In this document: positions 26,859-37,300 of the stretch, one piece after another
How positions within the stretch are numbered: the first letter of the stretch is position 1
Layout of the letters: each line of letters opens with the position of its first letter
From: Oscillatoria sp. CS-180
GTDB lineage: Bacteria; Cyanobacteriota; Cyanobacteriia; Phormidesmidales; Phormidesmidaceae
Assembly (NCBI RefSeq): GCF_028330965.1
Contig: NZ_JAQMUB010000081.1
Location: forward strand, 205,080 to 269,079
Direction: 5' to 3'
Length of the DNA: 64,000 nucleotides
Made by a program: the position numbers and the translations under genes
The notes under the pieces: model-generated
Told to the model about the DNA's origin: nothing
What the model saw: only the letters and a program-made list of their open reading frames with translations
Databases searched by the model: none

Positions 26859-28403
26859 ATGGAGATTGTTTGTACTCGGCCTACCTGCCCTCGACCTGAA
26901 AATCACTTTGCGGATTTAGAGAACCCTGGCACGCTAACGACTGTGCAGCAAAAGTTCTGCACGGCTTGTGGCATGCCCCTAATTTTGAGTGGTCGATATT
27001 TGCCTGAAAAGCTGCTTGGAAAGGGAGGATTTGGCGCTGCTTATCTAGCTCGCGATCGCTACACGCCAACCTTGCGGCCCTGTGTCGTCAAGCTTTTTCA
27101 ACCATCAGGCGATTTGAGTCCCGATCAAATGCAGCTGGCCCAGTCTCTATTTCAAAGAGAAGCAGCGGTCTTAGAGGATCTGGGCAATAAGCATCGCCAA
27201 ATTCCAGACCTGTATGCCTTCTTTCCGCTGATTGTGCCCGGTACTAGCCCAGGCTCCCAAGAAGAATATTTCTACCTGGTGCAGGAATTCATTGATGGCG
27301 AGGACTTAGAGCAAACTCTAGCGCGTCAGGGACCATTTCCCCCAGAAGACATTACTGAAGTTCTGGTCTCTATGCTGAAAGTGCTGAAATTTGTCCATGA
27401 CAACGGCACTATTCATCGCGACATCAAACCGTCCAACATCATGCGCCATCGGAACGGCACGCTGTTCCTGTTGGATTTTGGAGCAGTGAAACAGGTGACG
27501 ACTGGCCAGGGCAACCCCAGTGGCAAATCAACGGGCATTTATTCTATTGGCTTTGCCCCACCGGAACAAATGGCAGGCGGTACCGTTTATCCCTCAACCG
27601 ATCTCTATGCCCTGGCCGTCACCTGCATCACGCTGCTAACTGGAAAAGAGGCCGGAGAACTTTACGACTCTTACAACAACACTTGGGCTTGGCGAGCACA
27701 TGCTCAGATCACCCCCGCGATCGCGGATGTTCTTGACCGTATGCTCCAGCCGATTCCCAATCAGCGATATGCCAGCGCTCAAGCCGTCCTGGAGACTTTG
27801 CGCCAAGCGACCGCCACGGTTAGCAAAACGTCCTCCGCCTCTATTAGCCAAACATCAAGTACAGCGACTGGGGGCAGCGCTCAATCCCCTTCCCCCTCAA
27901 CGTCGATACAAGGCAATCCTTCCCCCAAGCAGAGATCAGTGCAGCCCAGTACAAGTCCTGGCAAGGCGACAGCTCAGACAACCGGAAAATCCATAGCGAA
28001 GTCTCAGGCTCAATCATCCGCATCTCAGACCTCCTTGGCATCAACACCTCTCCTGCCATTTCTGGGAGGAGCTGCTTTTACAGGCGTAGAGGGCGGTTTG
28101 CTGGCGATCGCCCTTGCAAGCCTGTTGGGAACAACGTGGCTAGGCAGCGGCACCTGGCTAATTCTGGTCGCCGGGCTGATCCTCTTGCAGGCTCGCCAAG
28201 TGATTGAACGATTTGACTTGGTTATTATTGCAGCATTGACCTTCGGCTTCGTGCTGATTTTGCCGCCTTTGCAGACCGTCTTGGTCGGTACGGCGGCACC
28301 TCGTTTGGTGATCGCGGTGATTGCCGTAATGGCCGGTCTGATTGCGATCGCGATCGGAACGCTGTTTCGACTGATCTATCGTCTGTTGTCAACGTTGATG
28401 TAA
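26859..28403 (+). CDS. Zinc-ribbon Ser/Thr protein kinase with C-terminal membrane domain
   Basis: 514 residues. The N-terminus has a four-cysteine zinc ribbon (Cys5, Cys10, Cys34, Cys37). A Hanks-type kinase domain follows, with P-loop GKGGFG (54-59), catalytic Lys78 (VVK), HRDIKPSN (186-193) and DFG (206-208). Then comes a Ser/Thr/Gln-rich linker (about 310-395) and three or four hydrophobic helices (about 405-510). All catalytic residues are intact. Its stop codon overlaps an in-frame ATG of the PstS-like gene (TAATG), so kinase and binding protein are probably one transcript. The coupling of a membrane kinase with a phosphate-type binding protein suggests a sensing role (inference). Confidence 0.88.
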   Translation: MEIVCTRPTCPRPENHFADLENPGTLTTVQQKFCTACGMPLILSGRYLPEKLLGKGGFGAAYLARDRYTPTLRPCVVKLFQPSGDLSPDQMQLAQSLFQREAAVLEDLGNKHRQIPDLYAFFPLIVPGTSPGSQEEYFYLVQEFIDGEDLEQTLARQGPFPPEDITEVLVSMLKVLKFVHDNGTIHRDIKPSNIMRHRNGTLFLLDFGAVKQVTTGQGNPSGKSTGIYSIGFAPPEQMAGGTVYPSTDLYALAVTCITLLTGKEAGELYDSYNNTWAWRAHAQITPAIADVLDRMLQPIPNQRYASAQAVLETLRQATATVSKTSSASISQTSSTATGGSAQSPSPSTSIQGNPSPKQRSVQPSTSPGKATAQTTGKSIAKSQAQSSASQTSLASTPLLPFLGGAAFTGVEGGLLAIALASLLGTTWLGSGTWLILVAGLILLQARQVIERFDLVIIAALTFGFVLILPPLQTVLVGTAAPRLVIAVIAVMAGLIAIAIGTLFRLIYRLLSTLM

Positions 28404-28429
28404 TGGAGTCCTTCTTAGGAGTAACCCCC

Positions 28430-29518
28430 ATGAGCAGTCAAAAAGAGACTCCCGTTCTGATTGCATCGCTTCTCATCACCGTTGGCTTATTGGGTGGAGG
28501 ATATTGGTGGCTGACTCGTAGCGGCAACTTCAGTTTAGGGCCACTCACGGGGACAGGCACTTCCACCCCCGCACCCACTGCACCATCACCGGATTCAGGA
28601 GCAGCCCCTACGCCCACTGCACCATCACCGGGTTCAGGAGCTGCTCAATTTAGCGATGTGTCCAACGTACCCTCTGGCTTATTCAACTATGGGGGTAGCA
28701 CGACTTGGGCACCCATTCGGGGAGCGATCGATCCGCTGATTCAGCAGGCTCAGCCCGACTTTCAGTTACGGTATACGGACCCCATTGGCACCCCCCCTGG
28801 CTCAGGTCCCGGCATCCAAATGCTTCTGAATAACCAGCTCTCGTTTGCCCAATCGTCACGATCAGTCAGCCCTCAGGAACGTCAACAGGCTGAGCAGCGG
28901 GGTTATGCCCTGCGGGAAATTCCGATCGCTTTGGAGGGACTTGCGATCGCGGTCAACAACGATATGCCCATCGAAGGCATCACCCTCGACCAGCTGCGCA
29001 ATATCTATCTGGGCAACCTCACGAACTGGAACCAAGTAGGCGGCCCTAACCTGCCCATTGTCCCGATTTCGCGTCCTTCTGCAGGCGGTACGGTTGAATT
29101 TTTCGTCAGCACGGTGTTGGGTGGGGCCAACCTGACAGGAACGGTACAGACAGCAGATACCACCACTCAAGCGCTGCGCCTTGTAGACGCCACGCCTGGT
29201 GCCATTTATTATGCTTCCGCCCCAGAAGTTGTGGGGCAATGCACCGTCAAGCCCATCGCCATTGGTCGGCAGCTAGACCAATTAGTGAAGCCCTATGCCG
29301 ACCCCTACGTGCCACCAGAGAACTGTCCCAACCAGCGAAACCAAATCAACAGCGCTGCTCTACTAAGCGGAGACTACCCGTTAACTCGGCGGCTCTTTGT
29401 CATCGTCAAAGAAGACGGACAGTTAGATCAGCAGGCCGGAGAAGCCTATGCCGACCTGTTGCTGACACAGCAGGGACAAGCGCTGCTACAGGAAACGGGC
29501 TTTGTGGCCATTCGCTAG
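28430..29518 (+). CDS. PstS-like phosphate-type substrate-binding protein, membrane-anchored
   Basis: About 362 residues from the ATG at 28430, preceded by TAGGAG at 28416-28421; an upstream ATG at 28403 overlaps the kinase stop. One N-terminal transmembrane segment (LIASLLITVGLLGGGYWWL) is followed by a linker with a duplicated PTAPSPxSGAAP unit. The periplasmic-binding fold has PstS hallmarks (FNYGGSTTWAPI, SFAQSSRSVS, IALEGLAIAVNNDMP, ISRPSAGGTVEFF). No permease or ATPase genes are nearby, so it may be a sensor for the adjacent kinase rather than a transport component. Confidence 0.82.
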   Translation: MSSQKETPVLIASLLITVGLLGGGYWWLTRSGNFSLGPLTGTGTSTPAPTAPSPDSGAAPTPTAPSPGSGAAQFSDVSNVPSGLFNYGGSTTWAPIRGAIDPLIQQAQPDFQLRYTDPIGTPPGSGPGIQMLLNNQLSFAQSSRSVSPQERQQAEQRGYALREIPIALEGLAIAVNNDMPIEGITLDQLRNIYLGNLTNWNQVGGPNLPIVPISRPSAGGTVEFFVSTVLGGANLTGTVQTADTTTQALRLVDATPGAIYYASAPEVVGQCTVKPIAIGRQLDQLVKPYADPYVPPENCPNQRNQINSAALLSGDYPLTRRLFVIVKEDGQLDQQAGEAYADLLLTQQGQALLQETGFVAIR

Positions 29519-29592
29519 CGATCTCCAGCTACTTTTTACAGGCTGCCTGTCCAGTTTGTCCTATTTCTGTTCCATTCCTTGCGATCCTCCCT

Positions 29593-30807
29593 CTAACGCT
29601 GCAAATGCTTCTCAATCATTTGGATCAGTTCTTCTGGCTGGGGAGGCTTGACCAAAAACTCTGTTGCCCCGGCCAGTCGAGCACGCGCCCGGTCAATCGG
29701 CTTGTTTTTCCCTGTGAGGATAATAATGGGTGTTTTTTCGAAAACAGGCGTATCCCGTAAAAACTTACAAACGCTGTACCCATCGGCGTTAGGCAACATC
29801 AAATCCAACAAGATCAAGCTGGGTTGATGTTCAATCAGCTCAGAAAACCCCCGCATCGGTTCTTGAATAGTCAATGCCTCATAGCCAGCAGATTCCAATA
29901 TTTTTTTGAGCGTATGGGCTAGGACAGGGCTGTCATCAATGCAAGCCACGACAGCTTTGCTTTCTGAGGCATTGGCCTGAGACTTTGGTGGAGCAACAGG
30001 AGCCTTGCTCAAGGGAAGCTGAGGCGACTTCACCTGAGAAACTGCGCTTTGAGAAGAGGATTGAGCTACTGGCACAAATGAGGTGTTAACTCGAATTTGA
30101 GGCAATGGGATATCTGGAATCGATTGAAATTCCAAAAATCCCTTATCGACCAGTGGCAACAGAGACTGGATGAGTTCCGTCACGGACTGACTCTTTTGAT
30201 CAGCCACATCCCATAACGTCAGTTTCCCATTCAGATACTGGCTTGGAACGGGCAAACATTCAGTCGGAGCACCCTTCTTGAGCACTGGCGACAGATCAGG
30301 ACTAAGCCGTTCTAGCTTTGCAGCCTGCCATTGCTGCTGCATATTCTCAACTTGGCTCAAGGTCATTTTCACTTCCCAAACAGACAGGGCGATGCTGTGA
30401 CAAGCGCGAGAAATTGAGAGCGATCGCGGCTGCCAATCACTTTGCAAATGAGACCGATGGCTCAGCTCAAACAAACATTCCTGAGTCACCTTGCGGATTA
30501 ACAGCTTGGCACGAATCAAGCTGAGCTGCTGCTGCTGGACACCCTGATCTAAAAGAGCGAGTTGCCAAGTTTTAGGATCGATCGCAGTGAGCGACTCACT
30601 AGGCCAATTCCAGTTTGGAAAAAACTGCTTGAGAACTCGATTCCAGCGTCGGACCGCGTGCAATTGATCCGCCACATAAAGCAATTGCCCCTTCACAAAA
30701 CTCAGCGTCCATTGAGCATTGTCATCATTGAGTATTAAATGCCCATCAAAACGCTTATTGGGAGGATCTAATAATTGAGTTAATTCTGTAGGTGTCATTA
30801 GTAACAA
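29593..30807 (-). CDS. PatA-like response regulator (PATAN + receiver)
   Basis: 404 residues. The N-terminal part (FDGHLILNDDNAQWTLSFVKGQLLYVADQ; later FELSHRSHL) resembles the PATAN/DUF4388 domain of cyanobacterial PatA and PilG/TaxP1 proteins. A Pro/Ser linker leads to a C-terminal receiver domain (about 284-404) with acidic pocket IDDSP, phospho-acceptor Asp in LILLDLMLPNADG, and Lys in LVKPP. No output DNA-binding domain is present. It converges on the kinase/PstS pair. The proximity of the che cluster suggests a motility role, but PatA-type proteins are numerous in cyanobacteria. Confidence 0.82.
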   Translation of the reverse strand: MLLMTPTELTQLLDPPNKRFDGHLILNDDNAQWTLSFVKGQLLYVADQLHAVRRWNRVLKQFFPNWNWPSESLTAIDPKTWQLALLDQGVQQQQLSLIRAKLLIRKVTQECLFELSHRSHLQSDWQPRSLSISRACHSIALSVWEVKMTLSQVENMQQQWQAAKLERLSPDLSPVLKKGAPTECLPVPSQYLNGKLTLWDVADQKSQSVTELIQSLLPLVDKGFLEFQSIPDIPLPQIRVNTSFVPVAQSSSQSAVSQVKSPQLPLSKAPVAPPKSQANASESKAVVACIDDSPVLAHTLKKILESAGYEALTIQEPMRGFSELIEHQPSLILLDLMLPNADGYSVCKFLRDTPVFEKTPIIILTGKNKPIDRARARLAGATEFLVKPPQPEELIQMIEKHLQR

Positions 30808-31767
30808 TTAGAACAGTCATACGCAGGTCACTGTTTTCGGCAGGATTCAGCAAACGTCTAGATCAAAATAAATCATCGAGATCATCAAGTGAATCAATCA
30901 AGCCAAATTGATAATTTGATCATTCCTCTCAATAAGACTTTCACCTTCTCAACACAGAAACAGGACGTATTTTTCCGAAATGTATGATTCCAAGATGCAA
31001 TCTAAATTGCATTCAAAAAATTAGTGTTCAAAATCCAAATCCATCGCCTCAACTTTGCAGACCAAATAGTACGAAAGAGACTCAGGTTCCTTGACTGAAG
31101 GTGACTTCAACAGTTTAATCGTACGGTAGAGTACAAAAAGCACTTCTAAAAAACCATGAAATTATCTTTCGCTAGAGCTTAAATCTCATCAATCGAAAAG
31201 TGTTTCTTAAAACCCAAAACAATCTACCTTAAAGTGGGAATTGAGTTCTTTAAATATCTACAACCCTTCAAAATTAACTTTGCCTTTATTATTTATAAAG
31301 ATAATGTAAAATCACTGAGGAGCGACTTCTGAATACAAAATCTTAGATTAAGTTTGTAAGACAGCATGACTCCTTCTTGTCAGGATTTTTGATCTCAGAA
31401 AGAAGCTGAAGCCTTTCCAGGAAAAGTTTTTAGCAGTTTTGTCGCTGTAGACATAAAACTTCTTTTCTGCGGAAAGCTCCAGATTTTTTTTGAATGACTT
31501 CTCTAGAAAAGCAGAGCATTTCCCACTTGTCTCAGTAAAAACAAGCAAGGATTGTTCATGTAGGAAAGGCAGGTGTATCCGGCAAGATCACATTTCTCAT
31601 GGCTTTTATAAAAGCATCCTGCTTTCCAATAGATAGGAATGAAGACTTCTTTGGGTGATTTGCTTCTACCGTTAAAATTACACCCTATCTTGCTAATGGT
31701 TGACATTAAATGACTTAGTTGCACTTAGAGACCTCAGATAGTCTTTTTAGCGTCTAAGCTCTCATTT

Positions 31768-31785
31768 ACTGACTCCTGCGTCAGT
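31768..31785. promoter_or_regulatory. Dyad ACTGAC-6-GTCAGT
   Basis: Perfect 6-bp arms ACTGAC (31768-31773) and GTCAGT (31780-31785) separated by TCCTGC. Located about 395 bases upstream of the mcp start. Candidate operator only. Confidence 0.3.
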
Positions 31786-31828
31786 TAGTTTTAGTTCTCG
31801 TACGACGTCTCAGTTTTTGATGGTTTTT

Positions 31829-31931
31829 CCAACCGATTGATCTCTTGCGATGGGTTGGCTTGACTCAAAACGATTTGCAGGATGTCTAAAGCATCGATGA
31901 GACGGATTGGCGAATTCACCAACAGGTTGGT
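31829..31931. promoter_or_regulatory. Two CCAAC/GTTGG dyads upstream of mcp
   Basis: CCAACC at 31829-31834 pairs with GGTTGG at 31853-31858. ACCAAC-AG-GTTGGT forms a tight palindrome at 31918-31931. The same half-site therefore occurs four times in about 100 bases, which is unusual by chance. Candidate sites for a dimeric regulator of the che cluster. Confidence 0.35.
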
Positions 31932-32178
31932 TCTAGGAATACACGGCTTATTAACTCGCTAAATTGCCAGGATTGTGTCGATGGATATGATGACCGCCAC
32001 AATTTCTGGAAGCGAACGGGTTATTCAAGCTGGCATTCCTCGAACTGCATAGCAAACGCCACTCATGGCGTTGCGACAAAAGTCCCATTCTCTCAACTAT
32101 CAGGGTTGCATCCTACACCTCGACAGCACCTTCCGTTCAGGTGCGTTCCTTGATGTCTTGTTGTATAGGTCAAGTTCT

Positions 32179-34068
32179 ATGGTTTCAAATATTTTTGGCG
32201 GACTGCAAAAGTTAAAAGTTCAGCATCAAATACTCTTACTCGTCGTGTTGAGTGCAGCTATTCCCGCTTCACTCGTTGGGTTACTCGGCACAGTTTCTGC
32301 CTCAGGTTCCTTATCGACGAATGCTGAAAGTACGCTTCAGAAAGCAGTCGAGGATGAAATTGAAGAGATTGACAATTTCTTGAGAGGCGTCAGCAATGAT
32401 GTGCTGTTCATGAGTAAGCTGCCGCCGATTCAAGGAATGATTCGTGCCGAGGCTAACGGTGGCACCGATCCTCAGAGTGACGCGACTTATGAAGAGTGGG
32501 CTGAACAGCTGCAAGCTATATTTGCAGCCAAAATTGAAGATGTGCCGCAGTATATGCAGCTGCGATACATTGATGCAGCAGGCAATGAGTTAGTGCGGGT
32601 TGATTCTGTTGATGGGGCTCCCAGCATCATTCCCAATGCTCAACTCCAGAATAAAGGCGATCGCGATTACTTCATTAGTACAACGTCTCTGTCTGCTGGA
32701 GAGATGTATGTTTCGGCTCTGAACTTAAACCGAGAACAAGGTGCCATCGAAGAACCCTATCGGCCAGTGATTCGATATGCCACTCCCATTGTTGATGAAT
32801 CAGGTCAGCAGCAGGGCATTGTCATTGCCAACGTCTTTGGCAATGCTTTTCTAGAGGAGCTTGAGAGTACAGAGACTCAGTATCCCGGAGAAGAATTATT
32901 CTTGGTGAATGAATCAGGCTATTACTTGTCTCACCCTGATCCAGCCAAAGAGTGGGGATTTGATTTAGGCCATGAAGAAACTTTGGCTAAGGACTTCTCA
33001 CCCGATGTTGCCGAAGAAATCTTAAATGGTGATGGGGGACTAATTGACGTTGGAAATTCCATCCTGGCTTACGACGAATTTATTCCCAGTAGCAGTCTGC
33101 CTTACACCCTCACGGTGATCAATCAGGTCCCCAAGGGCAGCGTTTTTTCCTCAGTCAATTCCTTTAAGCTTCTAGCTGGTCTGACGGTCCTTGTCTCTTT
33201 AGGATTAGTCATTCCAGCGGCGGTCTTCCGGGGTCGGCAGCTGGTGGCCCTGTTAGAAAAATTGGCCGCTAATATTTCTACCTCTAGCCAGGAAATGGCA
33301 ACCACGATCGCAGAGCAAGAGCGGATTGCTAGCCAGCAGGCCGCTTCGGTGAATGAAACCACCACCACAATGGATGAGCTAGAGGCCTCTTCGCGTCACG
33401 CCGCAGAACAAGCCAATGCCGCAGTGGAAGCAGCCAAACAGGCATCTTCTGCCTCAGAAGATGGTGCTCAGGCCGTCGGCGAAAGTTTGGAGGGCATGTT
33501 TGCTCTGGAACAAAAGGTAGAGGCGATCGCAGAACAAATTGTCAATCTCAGTGGTCAAACGGGCGAAATTGGCATCATCTCTCAGCTTGTGATGGATTTT
33601 GCGAACCAGACCAATATGCTGGCGCTAAACTCCTCCGTTGAGGCTGTGCGGGCTGGGGAACATGGTAAGGGCTTTGCCGTTGTTGCCAATGAGATTCGTA
33701 AATTAGCCGACCAAAGCCAAAAATCGGCTGACAGAATCAACACCCTGGTGTCCGACATTCAAAAAGCCATCAACGAAACCGTAATGGTGACTGAAGAGGG
33801 AACAAAAACTGTGAAAACAGGCGTGCACATTGCTCAACGCACGGAAGACTCCTTTAAGGAAGTGAAAGGGGCGGTTAATCAGGTCGTGATGAACAACCAG
33901 CAGGTATCGCTGAACTTGAAGCAGCAGGTCGATGCGATCCAGCAGGTCGTGAACGCGATGGAAGTCATCAACCGGGGGGCCAAAGAGACGGCGACTGGTT
34001 TGAACCAAACCAAAGTGGCCACCGAACAGCTCAATGGAGCAGCCGCAGATCTCCAGCAAATGGTGTAG
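32179..34068 (+). CDS. Methyl-accepting chemotaxis protein (dCache-like sensor)
   Basis: About 629 residues from the ATG at 32179, chosen because the first transmembrane helix (ILLLVVLSAAIPASLVGLLG) then starts near residue 20. A periplasmic dCache-type domain (about 45-320) contains YIDAAGNELVRVD and VIRYATPIVDESG. The second transmembrane helix is near 328-352. The cytoplasmic signalling domain has the conserved tip FANQTNMLALNSSVEAVRAGEHGKGFAVVANEIRKLA. I cannot see a HAMP domain between TM2 and the signalling helices. It heads the chemotaxis cluster and most likely feeds the CheA encoded next. Confidence 0.93.
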   Translation: MVSNIFGGLQKLKVQHQILLLVVLSAAIPASLVGLLGTVSASGSLSTNAESTLQKAVEDEIEEIDNFLRGVSNDVLFMSKLPPIQGMIRAEANGGTDPQSDATYEEWAEQLQAIFAAKIEDVPQYMQLRYIDAAGNELVRVDSVDGAPSIIPNAQLQNKGDRDYFISTTSLSAGEMYVSALNLNREQGAIEEPYRPVIRYATPIVDESGQQQGIVIANVFGNAFLEELESTETQYPGEELFLVNESGYYLSHPDPAKEWGFDLGHEETLAKDFSPDVAEEILNGDGGLIDVGNSILAYDEFIPSSSLPYTLTVINQVPKGSVFSSVNSFKLLAGLTVLVSLGLVIPAAVFRGRQLVALLEKLAANISTSSQEMATTIAEQERIASQQAASVNETTTTMDELEASSRHAAEQANAAVEAAKQASSASEDGAQAVGESLEGMFALEQKVEAIAEQIVNLSGQTGEIGIISQLVMDFANQTNMLALNSSVEAVRAGEHGKGFAVVANEIRKLADQSQKSADRINTLVSDIQKAINETVMVTEEGTKTVKTGVHIAQRTEDSFKEVKGAVNQVVMNNQQVSLNLKQQVDAIQQVVNAMEVINRGAKETATGLNQTKVATEQLNGAAADLQQMV

Positions 34069-34139
34069 CACAAGGACGAAAGCAGCAGCTTGAATTCGAT
34101 CCTTTACACAGCAGAGACTCTGGCGTTCCTGTCTGTCTT

Positions 34140-34269
34140 AAACGCAGGACTGATGCAGCTGAATCCAGCTTTGCCACCCTTGGTCCCAAGTCTGGGAAAG
34201 CCGGATATCAACGTCTTCCAGAAATGGGACGCAAGGAGGCCATGCGTCAGTCCTAAAACTTTGTAGGTA
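34140..34269 (+). ncRNA. Candidate structured RNA element / diverged repeat, copy 2 (cheA leader)
   Basis: Full-length match to 25245-25376. Outer stem AGGACTGATGC/GCGTCAGTCCT (34146-34156 with 34244-34254). Inside are hairpin AGCTG-AATC-CAGCT (34157-34170) and hairpin TGGGA-18 nt-TTCCA (34193-34220). Relative to copy 1, two A-U pairs become G-C with both sides changed, and other differences keep pairing through G-U. It ends 32 bases before the cheA ATG, where it could influence cheA expression. Confidence 0.45.
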
Positions 34270-34301
34270 CAGCTAGATAAGCCCAACGGTGACTTCCAAC
34301 C

Positions 34302-37300
34302 ATGATGATTCAAGACGAAGAGCTGCGGAACCTCTACCAGGTAACGGGCATAGAGCGACTTCAAAAATTACAGATGGGGTTGGTGCAGTTAGAACAGGAG
34401 CCTAATGACCAAGAGGTTCTGGAAGAACTGCGGCGGGAGATTCACAGTCTCAGGGGCGACTCTGACAGTGTTGGAGTCATCGCCATCGTGGAGTTATCCC
34501 ATCAACTTGAGACCATCATCACCGCTATCCAGCGGCAGGAATTGGCGTTTACCTTAGAGGTGAGCGATCGCCTCTATCAAGGTCTTGATGCAGCGGGACA
34601 GATTCTCCACGAAGCCGTCTCCGGAGAATCCGGGGAGGTAGATTTGGCACAGCTGCAGATCCTACTGGGGTCTGTGGTGGATACAGCCTCTCCAGTTCCA
34701 CCCCATTTTTCTGTGGAGAACGCTGCTGTTGGTGGGTCAACAGCAGCGTTCCCAGCGAGCTTGTACATTGCGGATGACGAGCTGCGGGAAATCTATCGCA
34801 CCACCAGTGAAGGACGATTGCAGGCCCTATTAACGAATCTCCAACACCTGGAACAGGGTCATGACGAGGCCATCTTGGACGTGCTGCGACGAGAAACCCA
34901 TAGTCTTAAGGGCGACTCTAGAGCCGTTGAAGTGGATGCCGTTGCTCAGCTCACTCAAGTTGTTGAAGACATTATCAAAGACATTCAAGGTCAAGCGAGG
35001 TCATTCACTCCTGACGTGAGGTACTGCCTTGGTCAAGGGTTGGAGGATATTCGGCAACTGGTGCAGGAAGCTGTATCAGGGGTGCCTAGCGGCGTTGATG
35101 TTGACCAAGCGTTGGAGCGCCTGACACAGGTGGCGGCAGGAGCGAATGATTCTGTCCCAGGGATGTCTGATGCCATAGAATCAGGTTCTCCATCGTTCGT
35201 CAGCGCGATCGCGGATGATGAACTGCGCGACATTTTCCGTACCACCAGCGAAGAACGGCTTCAGCAGTTAGAAACAAACTTACTGTATCTGGAAAAACAT
35301 CCTCAGGATGGAGCCACGCTGGCAGCCTTGATGCGGGAAGCTCACAGCTTGAAAGGAGACTCTAGAAGTGCTGGGGTTGACTCCGTAGAAGGCTTGGCTC
35401 ACGCCCTCGAAGATGTGCTTACAAGCGTGCAGCGTCAGGAACTTGAACTTGACCCAGCGATCTGCGATCGCCTCTATCAAGGGCTAGATGCAATGGGGCA
35501 GCTGGTACAGGAAGCCGTCACGGGTGAACCCGCCCACGTTAATACGGAGCATCTCTTAGCCGCCCTCCGAGAAACGCTTCCTCCGCTAGACACCCAAGAG
35601 TCGGAAACTGAGCCGCTTTCTGCCCCTCTAACTGAAACGGCAACCTCCCTAACACGACCTGAGCCACCCCTGCGCAGGACAGAAGATATTGCCCAAATTG
35701 ACACTGTGCGGGTACAGACCCGCGAACTGGATGTCTTGATGGCTCAGGTAGAAGAATTGGCGGTGACTCGTATTCAAGTCGCTCAGACCTCTGCTCAAAC
35801 AAATCAGTTAATAGATCTATGGGAGGCGTGGAAAACGAGCGAGAACGAAGAACTCGACCCTGAAGAGCTGACTTATGAAGAGCGCTTAGAAAACCTGCTA
35901 ATGTCCCTGCGTTCAACGATTCAGGACAATAGCAGCAAGCTAGAGCTGGTCGCAGAAGACCTACGGGATCGGATACGCAAACTACAGCTGATTCCCTTAT
36001 CTATGTTGTTTCAGCCATTGCCGCGAGTCGTGCGCGATCTGGCCAAGCAACAATCGAAAGCGGTCAATTTGATTCTCGAAGGCGAAGACAATTCTGCCGA
36101 CAAACGACTCTTGCAAGGTATCAAAGATGCTTTAATGCACCTCGTTCGAAATGCGATCGATCACGGCATTGAACCACCCAAAGACCGCATCGCTGCGGGC
36201 AAACCTGAGACAGCTACCCTGCGGGTAAAGGCTCATCAAACGGCTATCAGCCTCATGATTGAAATCTCTGATGACGGCCGAGGTCTAGACACTGAGCAGA
36301 TTAAACGGACGGCAATCAAGCGACGACTCTATCGTCCTGAAGAGTTGGAAACAATGTCGGTCAGTCAAATCCAGCGACTCATTTTGGCGCCTGGTTTTTC
36401 AACTCGCAGCTTTATTACTGAAATCTCAGGCCGGGGCGTTGGACTCGATGTGGTGCAGACCCAAGTCGAAAAACTGAAAGGTAGCATCCAAATCGACTCT
36501 GTGCCCGGTCAAGGCTGTACGTTTCGTCTACAGCTCAGTACCGCTCTCAGCACGGCTAATGTATTACTGGTCAAAACCCAAGGCATTTCCCTAGCTCTAC
36601 CTATCGACTTCCTACAAACATCTCTCCTGGTTTCTCCGGAGCAGATCGTTACAGAAGATGGACAAGACACCCTAGTTATCGACAATCAGACTATTCCGGT
36701 TGCGAATCTGATCGATGTTCTAGAACTACGTAATTCTCCAATTTATAACTGGGTGGCCCGTCCTGCTCCAATGACTGGCGATCGCCGGCCCTGCATCCTG
36801 ATTAAAGTCGGTAACGAGCAAGCCGGATTTTTTGTGGACGAATTAGTTGACCAGCGGGAGGTGGTGAGCAAAGCACTCAGTCCAATTCTCAAACGGGTGC
36901 CCAACGTAACAGGAGCGACCATTTTGGGGACGGGTGAGATCTGCATGATTCTCAACCCATCCGACCTTCTGAAATCATTACAGCAACAGTCCCTCTCAGA
37001 AACCGTAACTCCACCTCAGCCAGAGACCACACGACAATCCGTCATTCTGCTGGTCGAAGATTCCCCCACGGTGCGGACCCAGGAAAAACGGCTGTTTGAG
37101 AAAGCTGGGTATGAGGTCGTTACCGCTAGGAATGGTCGAGAGGGATATAACACCCTCAAAACAGGCAAGTTTGATGCGATCGTGTCCGATGTGGAAATGC
37201 CTCACTTGGATGGGTTCTCCTTAGTCGCCAAAATTCGCGAGTTGCCTAAGTATGATGACCTGCCGATCATTCTCGTCACCACCCTGGACTCGGATGAGGA

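Larger units (their letters stand above)
30808..32178. other. Long upstream region of the chemotaxis cluster, with dyads
   Basis: About 1.37 kb without a supported gene. AT-rich from 30830 to 31700. The last 450 bases contain three dyads (31768-31785, 31829-31858, 31918-31931). An open frame continues upstream from the mcp ATG to 32065 but lacks a start context. The length and dyads suggest a regulated promoter region. Confidence 0.5.

Noticed and set aside
34222..34275. Possible c-di-GMP-I (GEMM) riboswitch before cheA
   Set aside because: Fragments TGGGACGCAA, CCTAAA and TAGGTA occur in the same order as in the GEMM-I consensus. However, the hairpins that must flank them (GGC-AAA-CC...GG-GACGCAAA-GCC and the GGUAGC receptor stem) do not form, and the related element upstream of rbcR lacks these motifs.
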